Source: Denitrovibrio acetiphilus DSM 12809
GTDB lineage: Bacteria; Chrysiogenota; Deferribacteres; Deferribacterales; Geovibrionaceae
Length of the DNA: 64,000 bases
Assembly: GCF_000025725.1 (NCBI RefSeq)
Contig: NC_013943.1
Span: 1,178,001-1,242,000 of the forward strand
Direction: 5' to 3'
Shown: positions 7,179 to 15,733 of the stretch, in pieces
Position numbering within the stretch: the stretch's first letter is position 1
How the letters are laid out: each line of letters begins with the position of its first letter
Made by a program: the position numbers and the translations under genes
Notes under the pieces: generated by a model
The model's input: the letters and a program-made list of their open reading frames with translations, nothing else
What the model was told of the DNA's origin: nothing
Databases searched by the model: none

Positions 7179-7640
7179 ATGGATGAAATTATTAAACGTA
7201 TTAAGGTTTATGAAGGCTACAGCGAAAAGCCGTATGTCTGCCCGGCTGGGAAATGGACAATAGGGTATGGCTACAACTATGAAGACAGAGGATTTCGCAC
7301 AGATGAAATTACTGAAATACTGCGAAATGGCTTTAGTGTGGGGCTGGCTGAAAAGCTGCTGATACGAGATGTGCAGGAGTGTATCCGTGCCCTCGGCAAT
7401 ATCTATCCATTTTTCAAAAAGCTTGATGAAGTGAGACATGCGGTTCTTGCGGATATGGTTTATCAGCTCGGTATGAATGGTTTTAAGGAGTTCAGAAAAA
7501 TGCTGTATGCGGTTCAGCAGGGGGACTATGGAAGAGCTTCCGAAGAGATGAGGGATAGTCTGTGGTATGGGCAGTCCGGCAGAAGAAGCGTAATAAACAC
7601 AACTCAGATGAAAACCGGAGAGTGGGAGGAGATAATCTGA
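7179..7640 (+). CDS. Phage-type lysozyme (GH24, T4-lysozyme class)
   Basis: 153-residue muramidase. The GH24 catalytic triad spacing E-8aa-D/C-5aa-T is met by E12, C21 and T27, so this is the Cys variant seen in several phage endolysins in place of T4 Asp20. No signal peptide or anchor is visible, so release would need a holin-like helper or lysis. It is followed, with a 1-base TGATG overlap, by a 59-residue gene of phage style. No structural phage genes are near, so this looks like a lysis remnant or a domesticated hydrolase. Its mRNA leader is highly structured. Confidence 0.88.
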   Translation: MDEIIKRIKVYEGYSEKPYVCPAGKWTIGYGYNYEDRGFRTDEITEILRNGFSVGLAEKLLIRDVQECIRALGNIYPFFKKLDEVRHAVLADMVYQLGMNGFKEFRKMLYAVQQGDYGRASEEMRDSLWYGQSGRRSVINTTQMKTGEWEEII

Positions 7641-7819
7641 TGACCGGAGTTATAACAAAAGTACTTGCGTCAGTTTTAAGTAAGATATTTTATGCATTTT
7701 TTACCGAAAGGATGGTGTCGCGGGTGCTCATAGAGCTTATGCGGATATTAGCGAGTAAGACAACAAACACACTTGACGACAGCCTTGTTGAAGAGGTTGC
7801 CGCCAATGTGAAATTTTAG
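7640..7819 (+). CDS. Small phage-like protein downstream of lysozyme
   Basis: 59 residues, starting at the ATG that overlaps the lysozyme stop. It is amphipathic with moderately hydrophobic stretches (about 4-18 and 24-36) and ends LDDSLVEEVAANVKF, a tail reminiscent of small proteins that follow endolysin genes in prophages. It is too polar for a clear transmembrane holin. Function unknown; translational coupling with lysozyme suggests a joint role. Confidence 0.6.
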   Translation: MTGVITKVLASVLSKIFYAFFTERMVSRVLIELMRILASKTTNTLDDSLVEEVAANVKF

Positions 7820-7992
7820 ATTATTTATAAGCAGCCATCATTACACAGCTCATATTTTTGTTGATGGAGCGGAATTCTCCTCTCGCCAGTTTCTCTTTCA
7901 GAAAGGGCTCAGAGAGTGTGTTCCCTCCATAATTTTTAAATAGAAATTTTGTGTGGTTTCATTTCCACTGAAGTATAGCTGTCCGGTGCCTG

Positions 7993-8196
7993 TTATTTTT
8001 TCCTTAAATCTGTGACCGTTTCCCCGCCTATGCCGTAGCTGTCTGTGTCTAGCTCCTGAATTGTTACGACCATTGTCTTGGCTCCCCGCCCCATAACATC
8101 AGCGAATACATTTGTAAATCCTGCGATAAGCGCCTTTTTCTGCTCCGGTGTTGCTCCTCCGTCTTCTTTTGTCATTGTAAGATTAAGTATCGGCAT
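7993..8196 (-). CDS. 4-oxalocrotonate tautomerase-like enzyme
   Basis: 67 residues, the normal size of this family. Mature proteins use the N-terminal proline as catalytic base: after Met removal the sequence starts P-I-L-N. The Lys-rich C-terminal end and GIGG turn also fit. The start overlaps the stop of the MFS gene by 14 bases, so both are one operon, and the divergent LysR gene likely controls them. The natural substrate is unknown. Confidence 0.8.
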   Translation of the reverse strand: MPILNLTMTKEDGGATPEQKKALIAGFTNVFADVMGRGAKTMVVTIQELDTDSYGIGGETVTDLRKK

Positions 8197-9325
8197 GTTT
8201 TTCTCCTATTTTTATAATGTATGTCAGCAGACCGCCCAGAGCCACAGCGGATGCGGCCAAAAGCACCGGGATTTTGAAATCACCTGTTCGGTCTGCAATG
8301 TATCCGGCGATCAATGGACCTGTTATCTGACCTATGCTGAAGAAAACAGTGAGAACTGATGTCGTTGTTCCGCCCGGACTGAGCTGTCTTCCGTAGGCGA
8401 GGGCAAGAGATACTATCCCCAGAAAGGTTCCGCCGAACCCAACAGCCCCCACCATTGTGGCAAACATTCCATCTGATATGACAGGAGCGGCAATGGAGAG
8501 TGCCTGCACAGCAAAGGCTGCAATCATAGCGTTCGCAACCCCTGTATGTCTTGCCAGTATCGCCCACATGGGAGTCATGACAACAGCTCCAAGACCGGCA
8601 ATCACCCATACATATCCGGAAAGTATCACAGAGCCTGTTCCGCGCATAACTATAACAGAGATGAAAGTACCGGTGATGATGTAGCCCGCCCCCTCCAGAA
8701 GATACGCAGCGGAGAGGAGATATATAAGCCTGTTAACGCTTTTTCCGGTTTTGGGTACTGTCTTTTCGTAAGTGTCCGGTTTTGGCGTATATTTTATAGC
8801 AATGATTGCGGGAGGTATGCTTAAAACTGCCAGCCACAGCCATATTTGTGAAGAGTTGAAATATTCAGACAACATAGGTACTGTCATCCCCGACAGCACC
8901 ATCCCGCCGCCTATCCCGCTGTATATCACCCCCCCAAGGTGCGGGCGCCTGTATTTCGCCAGATGATCCATTATGAATTCTGCGCTCATAACAAACACCA
9001 CGGCTGAAAGGAACCCGGATATAAACCTGACAACGTACCATAAGGGGTAGTTATGTATGTACATGACCCCCACAAGAAGGAGGCTGACGGGGATCGAAAC
9101 AATGAAAAACGGGTAAGCACGCTTTGTCACCGAAAGATATCCGGCATAGAATGCACCGAGTAGATAACCCAGATAGTTGACAGAGGCAAGTGCTCCGGAA
9201 ACAGTGTCTGAGAAGCCGAAGTCGGACTGCATAAGCGGGAGAACAGGAGTAAAGGCAAATCTGGCGACTCCCATTGCAAGAAATAAAGCTGATGCACCGC
9301 CAAGCAGTGCAGTTAATATTTTCAT
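8183..9325 (-). CDS. MFS transporter, YbfB/YjiJ type
   Basis: 380 residues from ATG 9325; an upstream TTG would add an unlikely 19-residue extension. Twelve hydrophobic segments fill the protein. The opening GGASALFLAMGVARFAFTPV, with its conserved Gly-x-x-R-F-x-x-x-P, is typical of the YbfB/YjiJ major facilitator group. Substrate unknown. The divergent LysR gene and the downstream tautomerase suggest a small regulated unit for uptake or export of an organic acid or aromatic compound, which is inference. Confidence 0.85.
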   Translation of the reverse strand: MKILTALLGGASALFLAMGVARFAFTPVLPLMQSDFGFSDTVSGALASVNYLGYLLGAFYAGYLSVTKRAYPFFIVSIPVSLLLVGVMYIHNYPLWYVVRFISGFLSAVVFVMSAEFIMDHLAKYRRPHLGGVIYSGIGGGMVLSGMTVPMLSEYFNSSQIWLWLAVLSIPPAIIAIKYTPKPDTYEKTVPKTGKSVNRLIYLLSAAYLLEGAGYIITGTFISVIVMRGTGSVILSGYVWVIAGLGAVVMTPMWAILARHTGVANAMIAAFAVQALSIAAPVISDGMFATMVGAVGFGGTFLGIVSLALAYGRQLSPGGTTTSVLTVFFSIGQITGPLIAGYIADRTGDFKIPVLLAASAVALGGLLTYIIKIGEKHADT

Positions 9326-9396
9326 ATTGTAATTATAGGCGGGAGTGATATTATTACAAATGAAAATAAATGAAATAATCAATCAGGAAAAATGAT

Positions 9397-10230
9397 ATGG
9401 ACTCGTCGTTGTTAAGAGTATTTCTGGCTGTTGCACAGGAAGGAAGTTTCTCCGGTGCGGCAAAAAAACTGAATTATGTTCAATCCAATGTGACTGCACG
9501 CATTAAGCAGCTTGAAGAGGCTGCCGGGCATCAGTTATTTTACAGAAAGCCAAGGGGAGTGGTTCTGACACCAGCGGGAGGAACTCTTATTGCAAATGCA
9601 AAGGAGATAGTCAGAAGGCTTGATGACGCAGCAATGATGATGCGGAATTTTGGCGAAAAAACAGGAAGTCTGAGGATAGGGTCAACGGAATCCAACGCTG
9701 CGTTAAGGCTGACTCCTGCGCTGGTGCAACTTCATAAAAAATATCCAAGGATCGAGCTTCAGCTTATGACCGGAACTACGAAAGCTGTTATTGAGGAGCT
9801 TCTTAACTATAATATTGATATAGCTTTTGTGAGTGGAATACCTGAGAATTCTGATTTAGAGGTGCTTGAGGTTTATGACGAAGAGATGGTAATGGTTGAA
9901 CCTGCCGAAGGCGACATTCCGGATGTTATCATAACCTTTAAAAAGGGGTGTACATATAAAGAGGCTCTTGAAAACCTTATGCCTGAGCTGGGGTATAGCT
10001 CGTTCAGGGTTATGGAGTTTGGCAGTCTGGAAACTATAATAGGATGCGTCTCCGCCGGAATGGGGCGGACGTTACTCCCTCTGAAAGTTGTGGAAAGTAT
10101 CGCAGACCTGAAAAGGCTCAGTCTGATAAGTCTGCCGGATGGCTGCAAAAAGATACCAACCTGTATGGTTTGCAGAAAGGATGCACGCCCTGTCATAGAC
10201 TTGCGTGGATTCGGTCTTACGGTTGTTTAA
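9397..10230 (+). CDS. LysR-family transcription regulator
   Basis: 277 residues. Winged HTH at the N-terminus (1-60) with the family signature FLAVAQEGSFSGAAKKLNYV, followed by a periplasmic-binding-protein-like effector domain (about 88-275). The gene starts with an AGGAA SD. It is divergent from the MFS-tautomerase operon with only 71 bases between the starts, the classic arrangement for a LysR regulator and its target. The length is slightly short of the usual 290-310 but both domains are whole. Confidence 0.92.
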   Translation: MDSSLLRVFLAVAQEGSFSGAAKKLNYVQSNVTARIKQLEEAAGHQLFYRKPRGVVLTPAGGTLIANAKEIVRRLDDAAMMMRNFGEKTGSLRIGSTESNAALRLTPALVQLHKKYPRIELQLMTGTTKAVIEELLNYNIDIAFVSGIPENSDLEVLEVYDEEMVMVEPAEGDIPDVIITFKKGCTYKEALENLMPELGYSSFRVMEFGSLETIIGCVSAGMGRTLLPLKVVESIADLKRLSLISLPDGCKKIPTCMVCRKDARPVIDLRGFGLTVV

Positions 10231-10358
10231 TTTTAACATAAAGTTTCATTGTAATAAAATAAGACTAATGTTATCTTAAATTGAGTTAGCGATGATTTTT
10301 TACGTTATTTATTTGCATATTGAAGCTCTATATGGCTTACTGTTATAAGGAGATGCTT

Positions 10359-11006
10359 ATGGTTATTAAAGATCCCGTTAGTGGGCTTTCACATCTTGCC
10401 GGTGCTATTTTATCAGTAGTTGCGCTGGCACTTCTTGTTTCTCTGGCTGCTTATAATTCAACAGCTTGGCACGTTGTGTCATTTTCTATATATGGTGCAT
10501 GTATGATCCTTTTGTACCTTGCCAGTGCCGCTTATCATATTTTCCCTTTAAAAGAGAAGGGGACACGCATTCTGAAAAGGATAGACCATGTGATGATATT
10601 CATGATGATCGCAGGGACATACACTCCGTTTTGTCTTGTTCCGCTTAGGGGCGGATGGGGGTGGAGTATCTTTGGTGTGGTGTGGGGGATAGCTTTTCTG
10701 GGTATATTCTTTAAGTTGTTTTTCATATATGCATCCAGATGGTATTCTACGATACTTTATATCGTTATGGGGTGGATAAGTGTTGTTGCGATATATCCCA
10801 TTATTAAAAGCATTCCTGCCGGTGGTGTACTGTGGCTTGCTGCGGGCGGCATGTGCTACACAATCGGCGCTGTCGTTTATGCCCGTAAAAAACCCGACCC
10901 TTGGCCCGGAGTTTTTGGTTTTCACGAGATATGGCACTTTTTCGTTCTTGGCGGTAGCTTTTGCCATTTTATAGTGATGCTGCGCTATCTGGTCTGGATA
11001 CGCTAA
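10359..11006 (+). CDS. Hemolysin III/YqfA family membrane protein
   Basis: 215 residues from ATG 10359, chosen because AAGGAG at 10347-10352 lies 6 bases before it; earlier in-frame starts overlap this SD. Seven transmembrane segments and the family's conserved SAAYH in helix 2, HxxIF after it, and FHEIWHFFVLGGSFCH near the C-terminus are present; these histidines are the proposed metal ligands of the PAQR/HlyIII fold. Role in bacteria is unclear. Single gene. Confidence 0.9.
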   Translation: MVIKDPVSGLSHLAGAILSVVALALLVSLAAYNSTAWHVVSFSIYGACMILLYLASAAYHIFPLKEKGTRILKRIDHVMIFMMIAGTYTPFCLVPLRGGWGWSIFGVVWGIAFLGIFFKLFFIYASRWYSTILYIVMGWISVVAIYPIIKSIPAGGVLWLAAGGMCYTIGAVVYARKKPDPWPGVFGFHEIWHFFVLGGSFCHFIVMLRYLVWIR

Positions 11007-11257
11007 GTGTTTAGATAATGACCTATGCTGAAAAGTCATGCTCTCTGACAATCCTCTGGGTGTAGTCCAGAAAAGTGTGCCTTTTGCGAGTTAAATCAAT
11101 CAACCTGCCTGTTTTTTCAAAAAGTTTTTTACAACCTGCTCTTAAAGAAGCTTAATCTGACTGCGGACTGATAATTGGTTTGATGAAAAGTATTCATTAG
11201 ACAGATAGCCTATATGGATATATCCTGTCGGTTAATAATTATCAAGAGAGGTTCTCT

Positions 11258-12157
11258 GTGGCGACTCTATCACTTAAATCTAATCAGACTTTAATGCCTT
11301 TTATCGCTTTCTGGGTTCTAGGAGTGATATGGGGGAGTAATTTTATCTATATGAAGCTTGCAGTTGAGCTCATAAGCCCTATGCAGGTGCTTTTATACAG
11401 GGTGTTTTTCGGGTTTGTACCTGTTTTTTTATATGCCCGCGCGAAGGGGGTTCTTAAGCTTGAGCATTTAAAATATTCGCATCATTTTATTATTATGTCT
11501 CTTCTTGCGACCACAGTATATTACTACGGCTTTGTGAAAGGAACATCTCTGCTTTTGTCTGGTGTGGCTGGTGCTGTGAGTGGTGCTATCCCTTTGTTTA
11601 CATTTATTCTCGGCATAGTCTTTATCCCTGAGGAGAAAGCTACACTAAAAAAAGCGACGGGTATTGTTATAGGTTTTGCAGGAGTTCTGATGATAGCACT
11701 CCAGTCTGGTCACGATATTATGTCTTCTAATTTAATTGGGGTTCTTTACATATCTGCCGGTGCGCTGTGTCTGGGAGCATCTTTTGTCTATGCTAAAAAT
11801 TTTGTAATGCCCCTTAAGCTTCCTGCCGCTGCGCTTACAACGTATCAGCTTGGTTTCGGTTTGATTGAGCTTCTGGTGGTGACGAAATATCAAGGTCTGG
11901 GAAATGTCTTTACCGATATGCATTCCGCGATAGGGCTTATTTTAGGGCTTGGTCTTTTAGGTACAGGGCTGGCTTATATAATATATTATTATCTGGTGGA
12001 AAGGCTTGGGGCTGTTTCTGCTTCTTCTGTAACGTATCTCCCCCCTGTTGTTGCTTTGCTCATTGGCGCTTTTATTGTTGGTGAACCCATATCCCTAACA
12101 AGTTACGCTGCAACAGCAATGATATTTGCCGGTGTTTTTCTGCTGAAAAAGAGATAA
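11258..12157 (+). CDS. EamA/DMT-superfamily permease
   Basis: 299 residues, ten predicted transmembrane helices arranged as two EamA repeats (about 15-145 and 160-297). The WGSNFIYMKLA stretch in helix 1 and the repeat in the second half are typical of drug/metabolite transporters such as RhaT- or YdcZ-like exporters. The start is GTG with AGAGAGG upstream. Substrate cannot be deduced; no co-transcribed gene. Confidence 0.85.
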   Translation: MATLSLKSNQTLMPFIAFWVLGVIWGSNFIYMKLAVELISPMQVLLYRVFFGFVPVFLYARAKGVLKLEHLKYSHHFIIMSLLATTVYYYGFVKGTSLLLSGVAGAVSGAIPLFTFILGIVFIPEEKATLKKATGIVIGFAGVLMIALQSGHDIMSSNLIGVLYISAGALCLGASFVYAKNFVMPLKLPAAALTTYQLGFGLIELLVVTKYQGLGNVFTDMHSAIGLILGLGLLGTGLAYIIYYYLVERLGAVSASSVTYLPPVVALLIGAFIVGEPISLTSYAATAMIFAGVFLLKKR

Positions 12158-12226
12158 GTGTATCTGTTTATATTAAATATATTAGAGTGTTTGTTTCTCT
12201 GAGTGTACTTTACTGATAAACCTGCC

Positions 12227-12371
12227 ATGATAATGATTTTCGATATGTGAAAAATGCCTTTTCCGATTACCGGGATATTTTCAATGTAAACAGACATGAC
12301 AACTTCCATCTTACCGTGTATTCTTTACTTAATAGTGGTCTATCATCTTTCATGGCATATGATAATGATTT
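12227..12371. repeat. Direct repeat pair in promoter of the lipoprotein-kinase operon
   Basis: ATGATAATGATTT occurs at 12227-12239 and again at 12359-12371, same orientation, 132 bases apart. The unit resembles half of a Fur-box-like sequence (GATAATGAT). Both lie upstream of the NMT1-like lipoprotein gene, so they could be operator sites. Confidence 0.4.
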
Positions 12372-12438
12372 GAAGAGGCTATGTTTATTATATTTTTGAT
12401 TATAAAGATATGTAAGAACGTTTTTAGCGGAGAATTCT

Positions 12439-13575
12439 ATGAGTTTATTACGGGGATGTCTCCTTTTGAGTTTATTAATATTTACACTTTCTGCATGTAA
12501 TTCCAGACATGAGATACCGGATGTGCGTTTAGGCAATGCCCATCACGACCATCACGCTTCGTTATATATCGCCGCAGAGAAGGGGGAGTATTTTAAAGAT
12601 ATAGCCGGAGTTTTTCTCAGCGAAGTTGTTTACAAATCTCAATACAAACTATATCGCGGTAACTACCTGCTTGCCAATATCTACATTGATGCCAGCACAG
12701 GGGGGATACATCTTGTTCGTAAGCTTAATGATAAAATACTGGATGTTGCTTTTGGCGGTGTCCCGGCAATGATAAGCATGATAGATGAAGGGAGTGATAT
12801 TAAAATAATTTCTCCGGTAATGTCTGAAGGGGCTGCGTTAGTTGTAAGGAATGACATTCCGGCTTCAAACTGGGATGAGTTTATAGATTATATTAAGACC
12901 ACTGATGAGACAGTCAGGATAGGCTATAAAATTGATGTTTCTGTCCAGAATCTCATTTTCGAGTCTGCTTTACATTATGAAGGAATAATATTTGGCAAGG
13001 ATATCTCAACATCTGATGTTGATGTCGTTGTTGTCAATCTGCACGGACCGGAAAATCTTTTGCCGTCTTTGCAGGCAGGGGTAATCGATGGTTTTGTTGT
13101 TATGCAGCCGTACCCTGCTTTGTCAGAATACAGCGGCAGCGCAAAGATTATTTCATATCTGAGCTCACTCCCCCCGCCGGAAAAATGGAACGAACATCCT
13201 TGCTGTGCACTTGCTTCCAGAGGGGATTTTTTAGAAGAGCATAGCGATGTTGCAGACGCTCTTGTTACTCTTTTCGGCTACGCCTCAGATTATATAAGAC
13301 AACATCCGGAAGAGAGTGTGGATATTACATCAAGATGGCTCTCTACACCCCACGAGGTTGAAATGAAATCTCTGCCCAGCATAATATTTATGAATGAGTA
13401 CACTGACTCATGGAACAAAGGGGTCAATTTCTGGGTTCAGTCATTAATAGACAAAGGGATGCTGCACGGAAAAGTTAAAGAGGCATACGATAAGGGCACG
13501 ATAGATCGTGTATTATATAACAATAACTCGTACGAGAAAATGAGGGAGCATATAGCCGATAATGTCAATCAGTAA
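12439..13575 (+). CDS. NMT1/TauA-like solute-binding lipoprotein
   Basis: 378 residues with a lipoprotein signal (LSAC20), so it should be anchored on the periplasmic side. The body is an NMT1/THI5-type binding fold like those of nitrate, taurine and thiamine-precursor ABC systems; a cluster HHDHH near residue 35 sits where the family usually has its first ligand contacts. There is no ABC permease nearby. Instead its last 14 bases overlap a histidine kinase gene, so it probably delivers ligand information to that kinase rather than feeding a transporter. Ligand unknown. Confidence 0.82.
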   Translation: MSLLRGCLLLSLLIFTLSACNSRHEIPDVRLGNAHHDHHASLYIAAEKGEYFKDIAGVFLSEVVYKSQYKLYRGNYLLANIYIDASTGGIHLVRKLNDKILDVAFGGVPAMISMIDEGSDIKIISPVMSEGAALVVRNDIPASNWDEFIDYIKTTDETVRIGYKIDVSVQNLIFESALHYEGIIFGKDISTSDVDVVVVNLHGPENLLPSLQAGVIDGFVVMQPYPALSEYSGSAKIISYLSSLPPPEKWNEHPCCALASRGDFLEEHSDVADALVTLFGYASDYIRQHPEESVDITSRWLSTPHEVEMKSLPSIIFMNEYTDSWNKGVNFWVQSLIDKGMLHGKVKEAYDKGTIDRVLYNNNSYEKMREHIADNVNQ

Positions 13576-15733
13576 AAAAGTTTTTTGGATATTTCTTTCA
13601 GTTATAATTCTCATCTTTGCTCTTGGCGCAACGATTTATACCTATCAGATGGGCAGCAGCAGAATGCATAATGTTCTGCACATTTTACTGCGTTTTAACA
13701 ACAGTGTATATAAGCTGCGTGAGCAGCACATGATAGTGGCAAACAGCGACAGTCCTTCTGCTATCTATGACCTTCAAAAGAGTGTTTCGGAGATGAATAA
13801 AGTCAGTAAAGACCTTACTGGCGAGCTGTCCAGTGTTATTTTGTACGACATAAGTACTGCGTCTCTTCCTGCTGATATTATAAATTACCATAAAGCTATT
13901 AACGATTATGTACACCAGAATAGGTATCAGGTTTCGCTTGATAACGCAATGTTGGAATATCGTGTTAAGCTTTATCACAATTTACACCGGAATTCAAATA
14001 TCAAAGACACCTATTTTAATTTTCTGGGTATGCATGTTGAAGAATTTCGTAAGACAAATGACCCTGATAAACTTAAAGAGATAAGAGAAAAACTCCTTGG
14101 GCTGAAGACGCAGACTGATCAGGAAGAGCTTTTTATGCTGGTTGATAGAATGATTGAAACTCTTGAGAAAATGTACGTCAGTAAACTTACAATACAGGAA
14201 AAAGAGGAGTATCTGAAACTTACATCAGAAAATTTCCTGACAGTAACCACTAGGCTTAGTCAGAAGCTTCAGGAGAGAGACAAAGAACTGAATAGGATTC
14301 TTGGGCTTACAGCTAGTTTTATAAGTGTGCTGAGTGTTATGGTGGCTTTTCTTTACTGGGTCTTTATCAATAAATATGTTCAGAATTTTCTGAAAAATCA
14401 GTCAGAAGTCATGCAGGCAATCCGAACCCGTGAGCTTAAGAAGGATATGGCTCCGTTCAGCTCTGATGAACTGGGGGAACTCACAGGTAAAATGTGGCAG
14501 ATGGCTCATGAACTTCAGGAGAAAGATCATGAACTCGTAAGGAGTGAAGAGAAATACCGTACTTATATAAATTCGACTCCTATTGCTGTTTTTGTCTCGG
14601 ATATGAACAGGAGCATCATTGAGGTAAATCAGGGGGCGGTGAATATGCTTGGTTATACCACAGATGAATTCATGCAGCTTAATATGAAAGACCTTCTGGT
14701 AAAAGATACTGATAATTCAGATAATATGGAATACGATTCTCTTAGTGAACAGGGCAGACTCAGTTTTGAGAAAATACTTGTTTCCAAAAGAGGTCGTGAA
14801 GTTCATGTGGGAATTAGCTCTATCAAGCTTAATGAAGACAGGTTCATTGCGTTCTGTCTTGATATTTCCGACAGAGTGAGGCTCGAAAAAGAACTTAAGC
14901 AGATGAATGAGACCCTTCTTGAAAAAGTTAAGGATGAAGTTGATAAAAATATGCGTCAGGATCAGATCATTCAACAGCAGAAGAAACTGGCTGATATGGG
15001 TATGATGATCAGCGCTATTGCTCACCAGTGGCGTCAGCCCCTTAATGCGCTTGCCCTTTACATTCAGGATGTGAAGGACGAATTTGACATGGGGGAAGTG
15101 TCTGAGGAATATCTGGACAACTTTGAGAACAATTCAATGGATCTTATTGCTCATATGTCTAAAACAATTGATGATTTTCGGGATTTTTTCCTGCCTGACA
15201 AGAATGTTACGGAGTTTAGTGTTATTTACGAGCTGACGGATCTTATCAGACTTTTTAATGTTCAGATAGCGGCAAAAGATATAGATCTCGATTTTGAATG
15301 CTTATGTAAAAATGGTCAGCAGCAATGTGTTGAACTTAGTGAACAGAGGGCATGTAAAAATACTGACAGCGTAGTAAAAGGTTACCCTGGGGAATTCAAG
15401 CAGGTTATTATAAATCTCATGTATAACAGCGTGGACTCTATAATTGATCTTATGAATTCAGGAAAGCTTCATAGAGGTAAAATAAGCATGTCTGTGGCTA
15501 CAAAACCATCCAGTTTGGTCGTTAAGATTTGTGATAATGGGGTTGGTATTTCGGCTGAGGTCAGACAGCATCTTTTTGAGCCTTATTTTACAACTAAACC
15601 GGAAGGGAAGGGGACTGGGATAGGCTTGTATATGTCCAAGGCCATCATCGAAAACCATATGAGCGGAAAAATATACTACATAGAACAGGAAGATGGGGCG
15701 TGTTTTGCGATAGAGCTGCCCACCGATGGCTAG
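13562..15733 (+). CDS. PAS sensor histidine kinase
   Basis: 723 residues. TM1 about 7-28, helical periplasmic domain 29-243, TM2 about 246-268, HAMP-like linker, PAS about 330-445, coiled coil, phospho-acceptor H488 in AHQWRQPLN, then an HATPase domain with DNGVG and GTGIGLYMSK boxes. The HQWRQP style of DHp helix is common in Campylobacterota, Deferribacterota and related groups. No response regulator is adjacent. Start ATG 13562 overlaps the lipoprotein gene, so the pair is probably a sensor module. Convergent with ald, overlapping by 4 bases. Confidence 0.92.
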   Translation: MSISKKVFWIFLSVIILIFALGATIYTYQMGSSRMHNVLHILLRFNNSVYKLREQHMIVANSDSPSAIYDLQKSVSEMNKVSKDLTGELSSVILYDISTASLPADIINYHKAINDYVHQNRYQVSLDNAMLEYRVKLYHNLHRNSNIKDTYFNFLGMHVEEFRKTNDPDKLKEIREKLLGLKTQTDQEELFMLVDRMIETLEKMYVSKLTIQEKEEYLKLTSENFLTVTTRLSQKLQERDKELNRILGLTASFISVLSVMVAFLYWVFINKYVQNFLKNQSEVMQAIRTRELKKDMAPFSSDELGELTGKMWQMAHELQEKDHELVRSEEKYRTYINSTPIAVFVSDMNRSIIEVNQGAVNMLGYTTDEFMQLNMKDLLVKDTDNSDNMEYDSLSEQGRLSFEKILVSKRGREVHVGISSIKLNEDRFIAFCLDISDRVRLEKELKQMNETLLEKVKDEVDKNMRQDQIIQQQKKLADMGMMISAIAHQWRQPLNALALYIQDVKDEFDMGEVSEEYLDNFENNSMDLIAHMSKTIDDFRDFFLPDKNVTEFSVIYELTDLIRLFNVQIAAKDIDLDFECLCKNGQQQCVELSEQRACKNTDSVVKGYPGEFKQVIINLMYNSVDSIIDLMNSGKLHRGKISMSVATKPSSLVVKICDNGVGISAEVRQHLFEPYFTTKPEGKGTGIGLYMSKAIIENHMSGKIYYIEQEDGACFAIELPTDG

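Noticed and set aside
9326-9382. N-terminal extension of the MFS transporter from a TTG at 9382
   Set aside because: The extra 19 residues are not family-like, and the ATG at 9325 starts exactly at the first helix.
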